Source of the DNA: Mesorhizobium australicum WSM2073
GTDB lineage: Bacteria; Pseudomonadota; Alphaproteobacteria; Rhizobiales; Rhizobiaceae
Reading direction: 5' to 3'
DNA: 64,000 nucleotides
Assembly: GCF_000230995.2 (NCBI RefSeq)
Contig: NC_019973.1
Coordinates: 4,230,001-4,294,000 of the forward strand
In this document: in pieces, positions 8,435-18,243 of the stretch
Layout: the number at the start of each line of letters is the position of its first letter
How positions within the stretch are numbered: the stretch's first letter is position 1
The notes under the pieces: generated by a model
Database searches by the model: none
What the model was told of the DNA's origin: nothing
The model's input: the letters and a program-made list of their open reading frames with translations, nothing else
Translations under genes and position numbers: made by a program

Positions 8435-10709
8435 TATCGACCTTTTCAGTTTCTCTTTCGTGGTCCGCCTTGGTTTCGCCGCGCGGCAGCGCGCTGGTTG
8501 CAGGCGGCAGGATGATGCTGATCATCGCGCCGCGCCCGCCGTGGAAATCCGCAGGCGCGTCATGGAGTTCCAGCCTGCCGCCATGGTCCTCCACGATCTT
8601 CTTGACGATAGCGAGACCAAGCCCGGTGCCCTTTTCACGCGTGGTCATATAGGGCTCCAGCAACCGTTGGCGATTCTCGCGCGGCAGGCCTTTGCCATTG
8701 TCGATGACATCGATGCGAATCGCGCCATTCTGACGGCCGGCTTGAATCCGGATTATGCCGTGCGAACCGTCCTTATGTTCCAGTCCGTCGATCGCCTCGG
8801 CGGCATTCTTGATCACATTGCCGAAAGCCTGGGCCATCAGCCGGCTGTCGAACGTGCCCTTGAGCGGCTCGTTGCCGAATATCCGCTCGAAGGTGATGTC
8901 GGCGCGGCTGACTTCGACCAGGAAGGAAGCCTCGCGCAGCGATTCGCGCAGGTCGATGGCCTTCATCTCGGGCTTTGGCATGCGCGCGAAAGCCGAGAAC
9001 TCGTCGACCATGCGGCCGATATCCTCCACCTGCCGGATAATGGTGTCGGTGCACTGGTCGAAAACCTCGCGGTCTTCGGTGATGACCTTGCCGTAGCGGC
9101 GCTTGATGCGTTCGGCGGAAAGCTGGATCGGCGTCAGCGGATTCTTGATCTCGTGGGCGATGCGCCGCGCCACGTCGGCCCAAGCGGATGAGCGCTGGGC
9201 CTGAACCAGATCGGTGATGTCGTCGACGGTCACGACGTAGGATTTTTCCTCCGAGCCGTCGTCGCCTGCCTCGATGGTGACCTGCACATTGAACGTCCGC
9301 TCGGCGCCGGCGCGATAGAAGGTCACCTGTTCGCGGTAGACCGGCTTGCCGGATTTACGGCCGATCTCGAAGACGCGGCCGACATGCGGCAGGATCGCGG
9401 AAAGATTCTGCCCAAGTGCCGCGCTGGCGGAAACGGCCAGCATCGATTCGGCAGAACGATTGACGATGGTGATGATGCCGTAAGGGTCGACGCCGATGAC
9501 GCCGGCGGTGACACCGGCAAGCACGGCTTCGGAAAAACGCCGCCTCTCATCGATCAGGTCCTTCGCCGACAGGATCTCGTTGCGTTGTGATTTGAGCTCC
9601 AGCAGCATCTTGTTGAACGTGTCGCCGAGCGAGGCGACATCGCCATCGGATGGCCGCACCGGCACCGCGACGTCGAGATTGCCGGTCGCGACTTCGTCGG
9701 CAGCGCCGATCAGCTGACGGATCGGCCGCACGAGCCGGTCGGCAACAGCTATGCCGGTCCAGATTGCCGACAGGATGATGATCAGGGTCAGCGACAGATA
9801 GGGCAGCGCAAACGCCACTTGCGAGGTACGCCTGTTGTCCTCGAGATTGCGATACTCGTCGGTGTTGGACCTGACGATCTGCCGCGCCTTGATCACCTCG
9901 GGGTCGACCAGACGGATGGTGTAGAGATAGAGGCCATCGAGCTCGCGCAGCTTGACGATGGCGCCCATGATGTTGCGCGTGCGCGGCTCGATCAGCACCG
10001 GCTTGCCGTCGGTGGCGGTGGCCACCGCTCCTTCCGGCGGTTCCGGCATGGCGAAATCGGCATCGGTCTTGGCGCTCATGACGAAGGAGCCATCGGGCTT
10101 GATCAGGGCGGCATGCGCCAGCGAGCGCCCCACGGCTTCCTTGTTCATGAGATCGAGAAAGCCGGTGCGATCGAGGCCGTAGAGCGTTCGCGACGCATCG
10201 AGATCGTAGGCCATCGACAACGTCGTACCCTGCAGGTTGCGCGCGTTCTCCTGCACATAGGCGTCGGCGATCGACAGGGACGAATTGACGATCGTCTTGG
10301 TGCGAATTTCGAACCAGCGATCAAGGCCGATATCGAGCGTGATCGAGGCGATGATCGCCACCATGATGGCGGGAATGGCGGCAACGAGAGCGAACATGGC
10401 AACGATGCGCACATGCAGCCGAGAAGCCGCTTTGCCATGCCGGCGCGCCATGACGATGCGATGCACCTCGCGTCCAACCAGCGCGATGAGGAAGAGCACG
10501 AAGGCGGCGTTGAGAGCGATCAGCGCCCAGGTCGTTTTGGCGTCAGGCGCAATCGGTGTCGCACCGACCAGGATGGCGAACGAAATAGCCGCCATGACCA
10601 AGGCACCGACGACCGCCACCACGCCGGGGAGTGCCAGCAGCCGGCGCCCGTCGCGCGCGCCAGGTTCGCTGAAGAGCGGTTTGTTGAGTACAGGTGTCTG
10701 CGGAGCCAT
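8424..10709 (-). CDS. ntrY: nitrogen/redox sensor histidine kinase NtrY
   Basis: A membrane sensor kinase of about 761 residues. Hydrophobic segments near the N-terminus (VVAVVGALVMAAISFAILVG; ALNAAFVLFLIALVG; MFALVAAIPAIMVAIIAS) flank an extracytoplasmic sensory region. A further membrane helix, a HAMP linker (RLVRPIRQLIGAADEVATG), a PAS domain, the DHp helix with the phosphorylated histidine ([15 protein letters not shown]) and an ATPase domain ([31 protein letters not shown]) follow. It phosphorylates NtrX. The frame is open to an ATG at 10754, but that start falls inside a direct repeat and has no ribosome-binding site, so the ATG at 10709 is chosen; neither has a clear Shine-Dalgarno. 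Confidence 0.93.
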   Translation of the reverse strand: MAPQTPVLNKPLFSEPGARDGRRLLALPGVVAVVGALVMAAISFAILVGATPIAPDAKTTWALIALNAAFVLFLIALVGREVHRIVMARRHGKAASRLHVRIVAMFALVAAIPAIMVAIIASITLDIGLDRWFEIRTKTIVNSSLSIADAYVQENARNLQGTTLSMAYDLDASRTLYGLDRTGFLDLMNKEAVGRSLAHAALIKPDGSFVMSAKTDADFAMPEPPEGAVATATDGKPVLIEPRTRNIMGAIVKLRELDGLYLYTIRLVDPEVIKARQIVRSNTDEYRNLEDNRRTSQVAFALPYLSLTLIIILSAIWTGIAVADRLVRPIRQLIGAADEVATGNLDVAVPVRPSDGDVASLGDTFNKMLLELKSQRNEILSAKDLIDERRRFSEAVLAGVTAGVIGVDPYGIITIVNRSAESMLAVSASAALGQNLSAILPHVGRVFEIGRKSGKPVYREQVTFYRAGAERTFNVQVTIEAGDDGSEEKSYVVTVDDITDLVQAQRSSAWADVARRIAHEIKNPLTPIQLSAERIKRRYGKVITEDREVFDQCTDTIIRQVEDIGRMVDEFSAFARMPKPEMKAIDLRESLREASFLVEVSRADITFERIFGNEPLKGTFDSRLMAQAFGNVIKNAAEAIDGLEHKDGSHGIIRIQAGRQNGAIRIDVIDNGKGLPRENRQRLLEPYMTTREKGTGLGLAIVKKIVEDHGGRLELHDAPADFHGGRGAMISIILPPATSALPRGETKADHERETEKVDNGV

Positions 10710-10742
10710 GTCGCCGTCTAGAGCCAGTGATTGCGTCCGATC

Positions 10743-10771
10743 TATGCAACGCATTGTGGCGATTATGCAAC
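10743..10771. repeat. paired TATGCAAC direct repeat before ntrY
   Basis: TATGCAAC occurs at 10743-10750 and 10764-10771, a 21-base period equal to two DNA turns, in the ntrC-ntrY gap. Such phasing is typical of tandem operator half-sites. The binding protein is unknown. Confidence 0.4.
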
Positions 10772-10838
10772 AAGTGTGACAACTACAGGACTCTTTCCCC
10801 GGTCGGTCCCCTGAAAAGATCCTGTATGCAGCGCGGGC

Positions 10839-12299
10839 TCAGGTCTGGCGGGAGGACTTGTAAACGTTGACGCCCAATTCGCGAATCTTCTTGCGCAGGG
10901 TGTTGCGGTTGAGTCCCAGGAGCTCCGCGGCCTTGATCTGGTTGCCGCGGGTTGCCGTCATCGAAGCCAGCACCAACGGATATTCGACTTCGGACAAGAT
11001 ACGCTCGTACAGACCGGCAGGCGGCAATTCGCCCGCAAAGGAGGCGAAATAGCGCTGCAGGAAGTGCTCCACCGCCTGCCCGATGGAAAGATCGTCGGGA
11101 ATGAGGTTGCCGCCACCCGGTACCACGGGGCGTTCGCCCGTCTTGAGCTCCGTCTCGATGATCTCGGCGGAAATCTCGTCCTGCGAATAAAGCGCGGCGA
11201 GCCTGCGGACCAGGTTTTCCAGCTCGCGCACATTGCCTGGCCAGGGATAGCGCTTCATCAGTTCGATGCCGCCGGAAGAGATGCGCTTGGTCTGCAGCCC
11301 CTCCATTTCGCCGAGCTTGAAGAAATGGCGCACCAGATCGGGCACATCCTCGGAGCGTTCGCGCAGGGCCGGCAACCTGAGCGGCACGACATTGAGACGG
11401 TAGAAAAGATCCTCGCGGAAGAGGCCCTGGTTGATCAGCGTACGCAGGTCCTTGTTGGTGGCGGCGACAATGCGCACATCGGTCTTGATCGGCGTGCGGC
11501 CGCCGACAGTCGTGTACTCGCCCTGCTGCAGGACGCGCAGCAAGCGCGTCTGCGCCTCCATCGGCATGTCGCCGATCTCGTCAAGGAACAGCGTGCCGCC
11601 CTCCGCCTGCTCGAAACGGCCAGTCGAGCGGCTCTGCGCGCCGGTGAAGGCGCCCTTCTCGTGACCGAACAGTTCCGATTCAATAAGGTCGCGCGGGATA
11701 GCCGCCATGTTGATGGCAACGAACGGGCCGCCACGACGGCGCCCATATTCATGCAGCGCTCGTGCCACCAGTTCCTTGCCGGTGCCCGATTCGCCCGAAA
11801 TCATCACCGTCAGGTCGGTCTGCATCATGCGCGCCAGCATGCGGTAGATGTCCTGCATGGCCGCCGAACGGCCGACCAGCGGCATCGTTTCGGGCGGCTC
11901 TTCTTGCCTGGCATCGATCTTCGGCCGCCGGGGCTCGGACAAAGCGCGGTTGACGATGTTGAGGAGTTCGGTCAGATCGAAAGGCTTCGGCAGATATTCA
12001 TAGGCGCCCGTTTCGGAAGCGCGGATCGCCGTCATGAAGGTATTCTGGGCGCTCATGACGATGACAGGCAGGTCCGGCCGCGCCTTCTTGATGCGCGGCA
12101 GCATGTCGAAAGCGTTCTCGTCCGGCATCACGACGTCGGTGATGACGAGATCACCCTCGCCGGCCGCGACCCAGCGCCACAGGGTCGACGCGTTGGAGGT
12201 GACGCGCACCTCGTGACCGACACGCGACAGGGCCTGATTGAGAACGGTGCGGATCGCAGCATCGTCGTCGGCGACTAGAATATTGCCGCGAACGGTCAT
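10839..12299 (-). CDS. ntrC: nitrogen regulator NtrC (NRI)
   Basis: A 486-residue sigma-54 activator. The receiver domain has phosphoacceptor Asp55 (LVITDVVMP). The AAA+ domain has Walker A GESGTGKE, an intact GAFTGA loop at residues 216-221 and Walker [11 protein letters not shown]. The C-terminal Fis-like helix-turn-helix reads [20 protein letters not shown]. Phosphorylated under nitrogen limitation by NtrB, it drives sigma-54 promoters. Two such promoters, for glnB-glnA and glnII, lie in this same window. The ATG overlaps the ntrB stop by four bases. Confidence 0.97.
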   Translation of the reverse strand: MTVRGNILVADDDAAIRTVLNQALSRVGHEVRVTSNASTLWRWVAAGEGDLVITDVVMPDENAFDMLPRIKKARPDLPVIVMSAQNTFMTAIRASETGAYEYLPKPFDLTELLNIVNRALSEPRRPKIDARQEEPPETMPLVGRSAAMQDIYRMLARMMQTDLTVMISGESGTGKELVARALHEYGRRRGGPFVAINMAAIPRDLIESELFGHEKGAFTGAQSRSTGRFEQAEGGTLFLDEIGDMPMEAQTRLLRVLQQGEYTTVGGRTPIKTDVRIVAATNKDLRTLINQGLFREDLFYRLNVVPLRLPALRERSEDVPDLVRHFFKLGEMEGLQTKRISSGGIELMKRYPWPGNVRELENLVRRLAALYSQDEISAEIIETELKTGERPVVPGGGNLIPDDLSIGQAVEHFLQRYFASFAGELPPAGLYERILSEVEYPLVLASMTATRGNQIKAAELLGLNRNTLRKKIRELGVNVYKSSRQT

Positions 12300-13438
12300 T
12301 TGCGGCCTCCTTCACCGTCTTGATCAGCGCCAAGCGCCGTTTCCTTCCAGGCCGGCATCAGGACCCGGAATGTTGTCGCGCGCGGCGTCGAATCGCATTC
12401 GATGATGCCGCCATGTTCACCGACGATCTTGGCGACCAGCGCCAGCCCGAGCCCCGAGCCGTTCGGCTTGGTGGTGATGAAGGGATCGAACAGGATTGGC
12501 AGGATATCCTCCGACACGCCGGAACCATTGTCGCGCACGCAGAACTCCAGCGGCAGCGACACGCGGTCCTGCGTCCCCGGAACCGAAACGCGAATACCGG
12601 GCCGGAAGGCGGTGGACAGCACGATCTCGCCCTGGGGGTCGCTGCCGATTGCCTCGGCGGCGTTCTTGATCAGGTTGAGGAACACCTGGATCAGCTGGTC
12701 GCGATTGGCAAATACCGGAGGCAATGACGGATCATAGTCCTCCAAAATCTTGATTTTCCTAGCGAAGCCGTTCTTTGCGATCGCTTTCACATGATCGAGC
12801 ACCACATGGATGTTAACGGGATAGCGGTCGATCGGCCGCTCGTCGGAAAACACCTCCATGCGGTCGACCAGCGATACGATACGGTCCGTCTCGTCGGTGA
12901 TCAGCCGCGTCAGCGCGCGATCCTCATCGGAAGCGGACAGCTCGAGCAGCTGAGCCGCCCCCCTGATGCCGGAGAGCGGGTTCTTGATCTCATGCGCCAG
13001 CATCGCCGCCAGACCGGTCACCGAGCGCGCCGCGCCGCGATGCGTCATTTGCCGGTCGATCTTGTCGGCCATCGACCGCTCCTGGAACATGACCACGACG
13101 GAGCCCGGAAACTCCGGCACCGGCGCGACATAGAGATCGACGACCTTTTCGATGCCGAGGCGCGGCGACGAAACGTCGACCCGATATTCGTTGACGGGCG
13201 CGCGGCGCTCGCGCACCTGGTCGACCAGTGTCAGCAGCGGACTGCCGAAGGGTATGAGCTTGGACAGGGTGTTGCGCGCCAGCATGGTCGCGCTGGAGCG
13301 AAAGAAGTCCTCGGCATCGGCATTGGCGAAGGTGATGAAGCCTTCCTCGCTGATCATGATCACCGGGCGGCGGATCGTGTTTAGCACGATCTGGGCAGCA
13401 TCCGCCATTTCAACGCCTTGGCCAGGGGTTGCGGTCAT
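12296..13438 (-). CDS. ntrB: nitrogen sensor kinase/phosphatase NtrB (NRII)
   Basis: A 380-residue soluble histidine kinase. An N-terminal PAS domain ([23 protein letters not shown] is its core) is followed by a DHp helix with phosphorylated His149 ([21 protein letters not shown]) and an ATP-binding domain ([29 protein letters not shown]). It lacks membrane segments, as expected for NtrB. In the known pathway PII protein (GlnB, encoded at 51 kb here) switches it between kinase and phosphatase. Four-base overlaps with dusB upstream and ntrC downstream make a tightly coupled dusB-ntrB-ntrC operon. Confidence 0.97.
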   Translation of the reverse strand: MTATPGQGVEMADAAQIVLNTIRRPVIMISEEGFITFANADAEDFFRSSATMLARNTLSKLIPFGSPLLTLVDQVRERRAPVNEYRVDVSSPRLGIEKVVDLYVAPVPEFPGSVVVMFQERSMADKIDRQMTHRGAARSVTGLAAMLAHEIKNPLSGIRGAAQLLELSASDEDRALTRLITDETDRIVSLVDRMEVFSDERPIDRYPVNIHVVLDHVKAIAKNGFARKIKILEDYDPSLPPVFANRDQLIQVFLNLIKNAAEAIGSDPQGEIVLSTAFRPGIRVSVPGTQDRVSLPLEFCVRDNGSGVSEDILPILFDPFITTKPNGSGLGLALVAKIVGEHGGIIECDSTPRATTFRVLMPAWKETALGADQDGEGGRK

Positions 13439-14463
13439 GCGGCGCTCCGCAGGTTCAAGGTTTGCGGATCGCGCGAAAACACGTCACGCAGCAAGGCAAT
13501 GACGCGGGCCGGTTCGGACGCGGTCAATATCGCTTTCCTACTCTCGCCAGCGACACCCTCGGCATGTCGGTCGAGATACCAGCCCAGATGCTTGCGCGCT
13601 TGGCGCAGGCCGCTCTCGATGCCGTAAAGCGCCAGCATGTCCTCGTAGTGGGCGGCAACATAGTCGGTAAGCGCTTGCGGGGTCTCGGGAATGCCCGGCG
13701 AAAATGTCCCGGTGGCAGCCGCAGCGATGCCGCCGGCGACCCACGGCGCGCCATAATGGGCGCGGCCGACCATCAACGCGTCGGCGCCGGACTGTTCGAG
13801 AACGGCGACTGCCTCGCTTGGGGAGCAGACATCGCCATTGGCGACGACCGGAATGGAAACAGCCTCCTTGACGCGAGCGATGGCGCGCCAGTCCGCCTTG
13901 CCCTGGTAGAACTGGCAGCGTGTGCGGCCGTGGACCGTGACCATCCTGACGCCCGCCTGCTCGGCCCGGCGCGCCAGGATAGGAGCGTTGAGCACGCCTT
14001 CGTCCCAACCCAGCCGCATCTTGACCGTCACCGGCACCTGGACCACGCCTACCACGGCCTCGATCAGCGAGAGCGCGTGGTCGAGATCCAGCATCAATGC
14101 CGAACCCGCATAGCCACCGGTGACCTTCTTGGCCGGGCAGCCCATGTTGATGTCGATGATGTCGGCGCCCTCGCCGGCGGCGATCCGCGCGCCTTCGGCC
14201 ATATGCTTGGCCTCGCGCCCGGCAAGCTGCACCATATGGACGGGCAGTCCGGAATGGCGTATCCGCAGGCCACAACCCGCCCTGCCCTTGGCGAGCTCGC
14301 CGCTGGCCACCATTTCGGACACGACCAGGCCTGCGCCATGCCCATGGGCGCGCTGCCTGAACGCCTCGTCCGTGATCCCCGACATTGGCGCGAGGAAGAC
14401 GCGGTTGCGTATTCTGACGCCGCCGACGTCGAGAGACTGGGCCAATCCGGTCAAGTTAACCAT
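13435..14463 (-). CDS. dusB: tRNA-dihydrouridine synthase DusB (NifR3)
   Basis: A 342-residue flavoenzyme that reduces uridine in the tRNA D-loop. Visible are the FMN-barrel start [17 protein letters not shown], the catalytic cysteine in [16 protein letters not shown] and the [12 protein letters not shown] motif. The frame is open 51 codons further upstream, but [11 protein letters not shown] matches the family start. Known in rhizobia as orf1/nifR3, it is the first gene of the ntrBC operon, and its upstream region carries a strong hyphenated palindrome that may be an NtrC autoregulatory site. Confidence 0.95.
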   Translation of the reverse strand: MVNLTGLAQSLDVGGVRIRNRVFLAPMSGITDEAFRQRAHGHGAGLVVSEMVASGELAKGRAGCGLRIRHSGLPVHMVQLAGREAKHMAEGARIAAGEGADIIDINMGCPAKKVTGGYAGSALMLDLDHALSLIEAVVGVVQVPVTVKMRLGWDEGVLNAPILARRAEQAGVRMVTVHGRTRCQFYQGKADWRAIARVKEAVSIPVVANGDVCSPSEAVAVLEQSGADALMVGRAHYGAPWVAGGIAAAATGTFSPGIPETPQALTDYVAAHYEDMLALYGIESGLRQARKHLGWYLDRHAEGVAGESRKAILTASEPARVIALLRDVFSRDPQTLNLRSAA

Positions 14464-14487
14464 GCACAAAAACCAAGCACGTCCATT

Positions 14488-14528
14488 CGTTGCACATTCT
14501 CTAGCCAGATCGAGAGAAATGTGCAACG
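14488..14528. promoter_or_regulatory. hyphenated palindrome upstream of dusB-ntrBC
   Basis: The left arm CGTTGCACATTCTCT (14488-14502) pairs with the right arm AGAGAAATGTGCAACG (14513-14528) with one bulged base. The outer half-sites TTGCAC and GTGCAA match the TGCAC half-site of NtrC. It lies 25-65 bases upstream of the dusB start. Autogenous control of the rhizobial dusB-ntrBC operon by NtrC is established knowledge; that this element mediates it is inference. Confidence 0.55.
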
Positions 14529-14603
14529 CGGAATGACGCCACATTAAGGCGCAATTGGGAAAATGCTGGCCTTCGGCCTTGGCCGCGACTAGGACCGGAC
14601 TGC

Positions 14604-15833
14604 ATGACTGGCGCAACCGAAAATCAGGCTCCGGATCCGGGTGGCAAAGTCGCGGTGGTTATCGTCGCGGCCGGTCGCGGCGCGCGCGCCGGACAAGCCG
14701 ATGGTCCTAAGCAATATCAACGAATTGGCGGACGCGCCGTCATCGCTCGTGTCATAGACATTTTTCTGGCGCACCCGCTCATCGGCCGGGTCGTCGTGGC
14801 CATCCATGCCGAAGACCGCGAGCTTTTTCAGCAAGCGGTCGGAACCGATGCGGATCGGGTAACGGCAATTGCCGGAGGCGCCACCAGGCAGGATTCGGTT
14901 CGGCTCGGGCTACAGGCGCTGAGAAGCTACGCGCCGGACAAGGTCCTCATCCACGACGCCGCGCGCCCCTTTGTCGACATGGATCTGATCGACCGCACCA
15001 TCGCGGCCATCGGCGAACGTGAAGGCGCGCTTCCCGCCCTGCCGGTCGCCGACACACTGAAACGCGAATCGGCGACCGGCATGGTCGGCGAAACGGTGCC
15101 ACGGAGCGGGCTGCACGCGGCGCAAACGCCGCAAGGCTTTCCCTTCCTCGCGATCATGACGATGCATGAGCAAGCCTATGACAGCGGCAAATCCGACTTT
15201 ACAGACGACGCGTCGATCGCCGAATGGATGCAAATGCCGGTGAAGCTCGTTCCTGGATCGCCCGACAATGTCAAACTCACATGGGCACGGGATATCGCCA
15301 TGGCGCACCAGCGACTTTCTAGCGAGCGGACACACTTTCCCGACATCCGCACCGGCAATGGCTACGATGTCCACGCCTTCGAGCCCGGCGACCATGTTAC
15401 GCTTTGTGGCGTCGCCATCCCGCATGACAGGAAACTGTCGGGCCATTCCGACGCGGATGTCGGCCTGCACGCCCTGACCGACGCGCTGCTGGCGACCTGC
15501 GGGGCCGGCGATATCGGCACGCACTTTCCTCCATCCGATCCGCAGTGGAAAGGCGCTGCATCGCGGATATTCGTCGAACATGCGGCAAGACTGGTGCGCG
15601 AGCGCGGCGGACGCATCGCCAATGCCGATATCACGCTGATCTGCGAGGCGCCGCGCGTCGGCCCGCACCGCGAGGCGATGACATCAGTCCTTTCGCAGAT
15701 GCTGGGCATTTCCGCCGACCGCATCTCGGTCAAGGCGACAACCAACGAGAAGCTCGGCTTTGTCGGCCGCGAGGAAGGTATCGCGGCGATCGCCACCGCC
15801 AGTGTGGTGTTTCCAGGCGAGGTTCCGGAATGA
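14604..15833 (+). CDS. ispDF: bifunctional IspD/IspF of isoprenoid biosynthesis
   Basis: A 409-residue fusion of two non-mevalonate pathway enzymes. The IspD half (about residues 1-240) has the nucleotide-binding [12 protein letters not shown], then GPKQYQ and [13 protein letters not shown]. It makes CDP-methylerythritol. The IspF half (about 250-409) starts [11 protein letters not shown] with the zinc ligands D-x-H, then [18 protein letters not shown], and forms the cyclic diphosphate. Fusion of non-consecutive steps is usual in alphaproteobacteria. The stop overlaps the next start (ATGA), coupling it to the cinA-type gene. Confidence 0.96.
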   Translation: MTGATENQAPDPGGKVAVVIVAAGRGARAGQADGPKQYQRIGGRAVIARVIDIFLAHPLIGRVVVAIHAEDRELFQQAVGTDADRVTAIAGGATRQDSVRLGLQALRSYAPDKVLIHDAARPFVDMDLIDRTIAAIGEREGALPALPVADTLKRESATGMVGETVPRSGLHAAQTPQGFPFLAIMTMHEQAYDSGKSDFTDDASIAEWMQMPVKLVPGSPDNVKLTWARDIAMAHQRLSSERTHFPDIRTGNGYDVHAFEPGDHVTLCGVAIPHDRKLSGHSDADVGLHALTDALLATCGAGDIGTHFPPSDPQWKGAASRIFVEHAARLVRERGGRIANADITLICEAPRVGPHREAMTSVLSQMLGISADRISVKATTNEKLGFVGREEGIAAIATASVVFPGEVPE

Positions 15834-16339
15834 CCAACAGCGAACTGGCAATCGCCCTGTTTGAGGCGTGCCGGGAGCGCGGCATCATGCTGGCGACCGC
15901 GGAAAGCTGTACCGGCGGGATGATCATCGCCGCGCTGACCGACATTGCCGGTTCTTCCGCCGTGGTCGATCGCGGCTTCATCACCTATTCCAATGAAGCC
16001 AAGATGGACATGCTCGGTGTTCGCGCCGCCACGCTCGACGTGCATGGTGCGGTCTCCCGCGAGGCAGCCATCGAGATGGCCGCTGGAGCGCTCGCCCGTT
16101 CGCGTGCCGGGCTGGCGCTGGCTGTCACCGGCATTGCCGGTCCGGGTGGCGGTTCCAGGGAAAAGCCGGTCGGGCTGGTCTGGTTTGGCGTTGCGGTGAA
16201 CGGCCGACCCGTGACGGCTGAACGCAAGCTGTTTGCCGACAATGGCCGTGACTTCATCCGCCAGGAAACGGTCCATCATGCACTTGAGATCGGCTTGCAG
16301 GCGCTTGTCGAGAGTCAGGCCGCCGGTTTCTTGCCGTAG
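15830..16339 (+). CDS. CinA C-terminal domain protein, nicotinamide-nucleotide amidase
   Basis: A 169-residue protein consisting only of the CinA C-terminal (PncC) domain. Motifs are [23 protein letters not shown], the [11 protein letters not shown] loop and [11 protein letters not shown]. PncC-type enzymes deamidate nicotinamide mononucleotide to nicotinate mononucleotide in pyridine nucleotide salvage. The N-terminal CinA domain is absent, the usual short form. Start and ispDF stop overlap by four bases. Its 3' end overlaps the convergent ratA/coq10-like gene by 25 bases. Confidence 0.9.
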   Translation: MTNSELAIALFEACRERGIMLATAESCTGGMIIAALTDIAGSSAVVDRGFITYSNEAKMDMLGVRAATLDVHGAVSREAAIEMAAGALARSRAGLALAVTGIAGPGGGSREKPVGLVWFGVAVNGRPVTAERKLFADNGRDFIRQETVHHALEIGLQALVESQAAGFLP

Positions 16340-16773
16340 ATGATGTCGGCGCGCTTTTCAAAAGCTTCGGCGAACATGCGGAAGGCACGATCGAACATCG
16401 TGCCCATCAGCGCACCCAGGATGCGGCTCTTGAATTCATAGTCGATGAAGAAGCGCACGGCACAGCCGGCACCATCCGGCTCGAACCGCCAGACATTGCT
16501 CAGATATTTGAACGGGCCGTCGATATACTTCACGTCGATGGCATGTTCGTCGGGCTTGAGCAGCACCTGCGTCGTGAAAGTCTCCCGGATCGCCTTATAG
16601 CCGATGCTCATGTCGGCCACGAGGATGGTGCGGCCGTCACGCTCCTTGCGCGAGCGGACCGCCAACGCTTCGCAAAGCGGCAGGAATTGCGGGTAAGTTT
16701 CGATGTCGGCGACCAGCGCGAACATCTGCTCAGGCGTGTGGGCGACGCGTCGGGTGGCTTCGAATTTCGGCAT
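16315..16773 (-). CDS. RatA/Coq10-type START-like (SRPBCC) protein
   Basis: A 152-residue polyketide-cyclase/START-domain protein. VAHTPEQMFALVADIETYPQFLPLCEA is split over the first helix and loop that typify the Coq10/RatA family. Homologues either bind ubiquinone and aid its delivery (Coq10) or were reported as the ribosome-subunit association inhibitor RatA in E. coli. In alphaproteobacteria the ubiquinone-related role is more likely, but this is inference. It follows lipA by ten bases on the same strand. Confidence 0.85.
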   Translation of the reverse strand: MPKFEATRRVAHTPEQMFALVADIETYPQFLPLCEALAVRSRKERDGRTILVADMSIGYKAIRETFTTQVLLKPDEHAIDVKYIDGPFKYLSNVWRFEPDGAGCAVRFFIDYEFKSRILGALMGTMFDRAFRMFAEAFEKRADIIYGKKPAA

Positions 16774-16783
16774 GAAACCGGCG

Positions 16784-17749
16784 TTAGATCAATTTCTGGA
16801 GCTGCGCTTCGCGCGCGGCGCGCAGCCGGGCGAAATCGTCGCCGGCATGGTGCGAAGAGCGTGTCAGCGGGCTCGATGCCACCAGCAGGAAACCCTTGGT
16901 CTTGCCGATCGTCTCGAAGGACTTGAATTCCTCCGGCGTGACGAAGCGGATCACCGGGTGGTGCTTCTTCGACGGCTGCAGGTATTGGCCGATGGTCATG
17001 AAGTCGACATTGGCCGAACGCAGATCGTCCATTAATTGCAGGATTTCGTTCCGCTCCTCGCCAAGGCCGACCATGATGCCGGACTTGGTGAAAATCGACG
17101 GATCGAGTTCCTTGACCCGCTGCAGCAGCCGGATCGAGTGGAAATAGCGGGCGCCCGGCCGGACCTTAAGATAATTCGACGGCACGGTTTCGAGGTTGTG
17201 GTTGAAGACGTCGGGCCGGGCCGCCACGACGATCTCCAGTGCGCCTTCCTTGCGCAGGAAATCGGGCGTCAGGATTTCGATCGTCGTCAGAGGCGTTGCC
17301 GCCCGGATCGCACGGATGACATCGGCGAAGTGCTGCGCACCGCCATCGTCGAGATCGTCGCGGTCAACGGAGGTGATGACGACGTGGCTGAGGCCCATTT
17401 GCTTGACGGCATGCGCGACACGCGCGGGCTCGTCGGAGTCGAGTGCGGTCGGGATGCCAGTGGCGACATTGCAGAAGGCGCAGGCGCGCGTGCATATCTC
17501 GCCCATGATCATGAAGGTGGCGTGCTTCTTTTCCCAGCACTCACCGATGTTCGGGCAACCGGCCTCTTCGCATACCGTCACCAGCTTGTGCGATTTCACA
17601 ATCTCCCGTGTCTCGGCATATCCCTTCGACACCGGCGCCTTGACGCGGATCCAGTCCGGCTTGCGCAATACCTCCTGGTCGGGCTTGTGGGCCTTCTCGG
17701 GATGCCGCAGCCGCGGCGCGTTGGCGATCGTGTCGAGGACAGTGACCAT
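16784..17749 (-). CDS. lipA: lipoyl synthase LipA
   Basis: A 321-residue radical-SAM enzyme that inserts two sulfur atoms into octanoyl groups on lipoyl domains. It has both cluster motifs: the auxiliary cluster [12 protein letters not shown] and the radical-[16 protein letters not shown]. The closing part includes [11 protein letters not shown] and the R-S-S-H tail region typical of LipA. Its targets are encoded close by: the lipoyl domains of PdhB and PdhC. Transcription is with the pdh/lpd block on the minus strand. Confidence 0.97.
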   Translation of the reverse strand: MVTVLDTIANAPRLRHPEKAHKPDQEVLRKPDWIRVKAPVSKGYAETREIVKSHKLVTVCEEAGCPNIGECWEKKHATFMIMGEICTRACAFCNVATGIPTALDSDEPARVAHAVKQMGLSHVVITSVDRDDLDDGGAQHFADVIRAIRAATPLTTIEILTPDFLRKEGALEIVVAARPDVFNHNLETVPSNYLKVRPGARYFHSIRLLQRVKELDPSIFTKSGIMVGLGEERNEILQLMDDLRSANVDFMTIGQYLQPSKKHHPVIRFVTPEEFKSFETIGKTKGFLLVASSPLTRSSHHAGDDFARLRAAREAQLQKLI

Positions 17750-17825
17750 CTGAACCCTGGCCTTTCTTGCGACCGCCCGTCGGCGATCGTCACCTTAACG
17801 TCATCTAGGACTTTTCGGGACAAAG

Positions 17826-17879
17826 AAAAAGGCTGCAGCGGCGCATGCCGCTACAACCGTTTTCGCATAGCCGAAAACG
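17826..17879 (-). terminator. double hairpin terminator after the GlsB-type gene
   Basis: Reading the minus strand, CGTTTTCG/CGAAAACG (17858-17865, 17872-17879) is followed by AGCGGC/GCCGCT (17837-17842, 17847-17852) and a run of Ts (17826-17830). It lies just after the stop at 17887. Confidence 0.6.
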
Positions 17880-17886
17880 ATATCGA

Positions 17887-18144
17887 CTAACGGCGCAACA
17901 GGCGACCTACCCAGATCAGCAGGCAGGCACCGATGAAGCCGGTGATCAGATAGGCGGTCCAGCCGACGCCGAACACGCCGATGTTGAGCGCCTGCAAGAC
18001 TGCGTTCAGCACCACCGCGCCAACGATGCCCATGATAATGTTCATGAATATGCCGGTGTTGCTCTTCATGACCATTTCGGCCAACCAGCCTGCCAGGCCG
18101 CCGATAATGATTGCTGCGATCCAGCCCACGCCGTTCAAGTGCAT
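17887..18144 (-). CDS. GlsB/YeaQ/YmgE family small membrane protein
   Basis: An 85-residue protein with three hydrophobic segments (GWIAAIIIGGLAGWLAE; NIIMGIVGAVVLNAVL; WTAYLITGFIGACLLIWVG) and the family's glycine-rich spacing (GGLAGWLAEMVMKS). Members are transglycosylase-associated inner-membrane proteins often induced by stress. The biochemical role is not established. It stands alone between lipA and lpdA with its own terminator. Confidence 0.85.
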   Translation of the reverse strand: MHLNGVGWIAAIIIGGLAGWLAEMVMKSNTGIFMNIIMGIVGAVVLNAVLQALNIGVFGVGWTAYLITGFIGACLLIWVGRLLRR

Positions 18145-18243
18145 ATGCCTTCTCCTTGCGCCAGTAAAAATGCATTCGGAAACGAACTGCCTCGCCGTCG
18201 AGATCCCACCGCTTTGACAGCTGAGTCTCCTGCGGGGAATCTA

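Noticed and set aside
11064-12278. 404-codon open frame on the plus strand across ntrC
   Set aside because: It is a shadow of ntrC; composition and lack of motifs show it is not coding.
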